Shown here in pieces: positions 63,581-64,000 of a stretch of 64,000 bases of DNA. The DNA lies in the NCBI RefSeq assembly GCF_003544935.1, contig NZ_CP032098.1:2170001-2234000 (forward strand), read 5' to 3'. The stretch is from Malaciobacter molluscorum LMG 25693. GTDB taxonomy: Bacteria; Campylobacterota; Campylobacteria; Campylobacterales; Arcobacteraceae. Both the position numbers and the translations under genes were made by a program. The notes under the pieces were generated by a model. That model saw nothing but the letters and a program-made list of their open reading frames with translations. It ran no database searches and was not told where the DNA came from. Numbering within the stretch: the first letter of the stretch is position 1; each line of letters starts with the position of its first letter.

Positions 63581-64000
63581 TTAAATTTTTTCTAAACCAC
63601 TTTTTTCTAATTTATAAACAGTGGGTGCTAATTTTTCTATAAAGCTTTTATGGTGAGAGACAATAATCATTGATTTCTTTATCGAATTTAATATATCTAT
63701 AATTCTTTTTTCAGTATTAAAATCAAGTGCATTTGTAGGTTCATCTAATAATAAAATTTTAGGTTGAGTAATTAAAATACCAGCTAATGCAACAATTTTT
63801 TGTTCTCCTCCGCTTAATTCAAGAATAACTCTACTTTTTAAATGAGATATACCTAGATTTTCTAATATTAATATTGCTTTATGATATGCTTCTTCTTTAT
63901 TCATACCTTTTGCTCTTAAATTAAACATTACATCTTCGATAACAATTGGGCATAAAAAATAATCATTTACATCTTGAGGTAAATAACCAACATCACTTCT
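63581..64000 (-). CDS. ABC transporter ATPase, C-terminal part (runs off the window)
   Basis: About 140 residues are visible. A Q-loop (GYLPQD) lies just inside the window edge, then LSGGEQK signature, Walker B ILLLDEPTNALD and H-loop IVSHH. The pattern and the C-terminal brevity fit the cobalt/nickel or ECF-type importer ATPases (CbiO/EcfA-like). The N-terminus with Walker A lies beyond position 64000. The internal ATG at 63928 is not the start because the reading frame and the Q-loop continue upstream. Confidence 0.85.
   Translation of the reverse strand, partial: RSDVGYLPQDVNDYFLCPIVIEDVMFNLRAKGMNKEEAYHKAILILENLGISHLKSRVILELSGGEQKIVALAGILITQPKILLLDEPTNALDFNTEKRIIDILNSIKKSMIIVSHHKSFIEKLAPTVYKLEKSGLEKI

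Noticed and set aside
63581-63928. A complete 115-residue ABC protein starting at ATG 63928
   Set aside because: The frame continues upstream to the window edge and includes the Q-loop, so this ATG is internal to a longer gene.

Overview
The window is AT-rich, densely coded DNA from a member of Campylobacterota, most likely Arcobacteraceae (Arcobacter in the broad sense). The evidence is the housekeeping gene order glyQ / Nif3 / zinc-ribbon protein / waaA / RluA-type synthase / ffh / rpsP / KH protein / rimM, which as I remember it matches Campylobacter jejuni, combined with a flagellar cluster that is not laid out like that of Campylobacter or Helicobacter. The genus assignment is inference; no rRNA is present.

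Positions 1-356 hold the N-terminal end of a molybdopterin oxidoreductase. Positions 343-34021 (minus strand) are one collinear block of 34 genes with very small gaps or overlaps. In order of transcription it reads: cheY, cheZ, flgF, flgB, fliF, fliG, fliH, fliN, flgD, two hook genes, a small membrane coiled-coil protein, a TPR protein, a FlaG-like gene, fliY, motA, motB, flgJ (rod part only), a FlgN-like gene, flgA, flhF, flhG, a small membrane protein, fliE, flgC, a very large fliK, fliR, flhB, a second TPR protein, fliI, flgL, flhA, batD-like and an HlyD-like gene. flgG, a highly charged protein and a bitopic SPOR-like protein lie divergently (34171-36581, plus). Missing from the window are fliM, fliP, fliQ, fliL, flgH, flgI, flgK, fliD, flagellin, rpoN and fliA.

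Positions 36591-46822 (minus) are conserved housekeeping genes: translation (rimM, rpsP, glyQ), protein targeting (ffh), LPS core (waaA), purine synthesis (purE), RNA modification (RluA and U32 families) and one extra glycosyltransferase-like gene. Next come a large chemoreceptor with two Cache domains and a zinc-binding CZB domain (46950-49835, minus), a divergent ankyrin-repeat protein (50073-51965, plus), recN and nadK, and the str operon rpsL-rpsG-fusA (54532-57505, minus). The last 6 kb is mixed accessory content: an MFS exporter coupled to an alpha/beta hydrolase, a DUF234 protein, DUF188 and YwbE proteins, a SAM methyltransferase, an arylamine N-acetyltransferase and a truncated ABC ATPase.

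Points most worth a second look: a CheZ carrying repeated FliM-like CheY-docking motifs; the flagellar block sitting exactly where trmD-rplS would be expected after rimM; PomAB-like stators; two different hook proteins in tandem, the larger with a phage-tail-like insertion, each gene followed by an RNA hairpin; several orphan membrane or periplasmic proteins embedded in the flagellar operon, including BatD-like and HlyD-like genes at its end; and two genes near 59-60.6 kb whose natural N-termini are only reached from ATT or ATA start codons.
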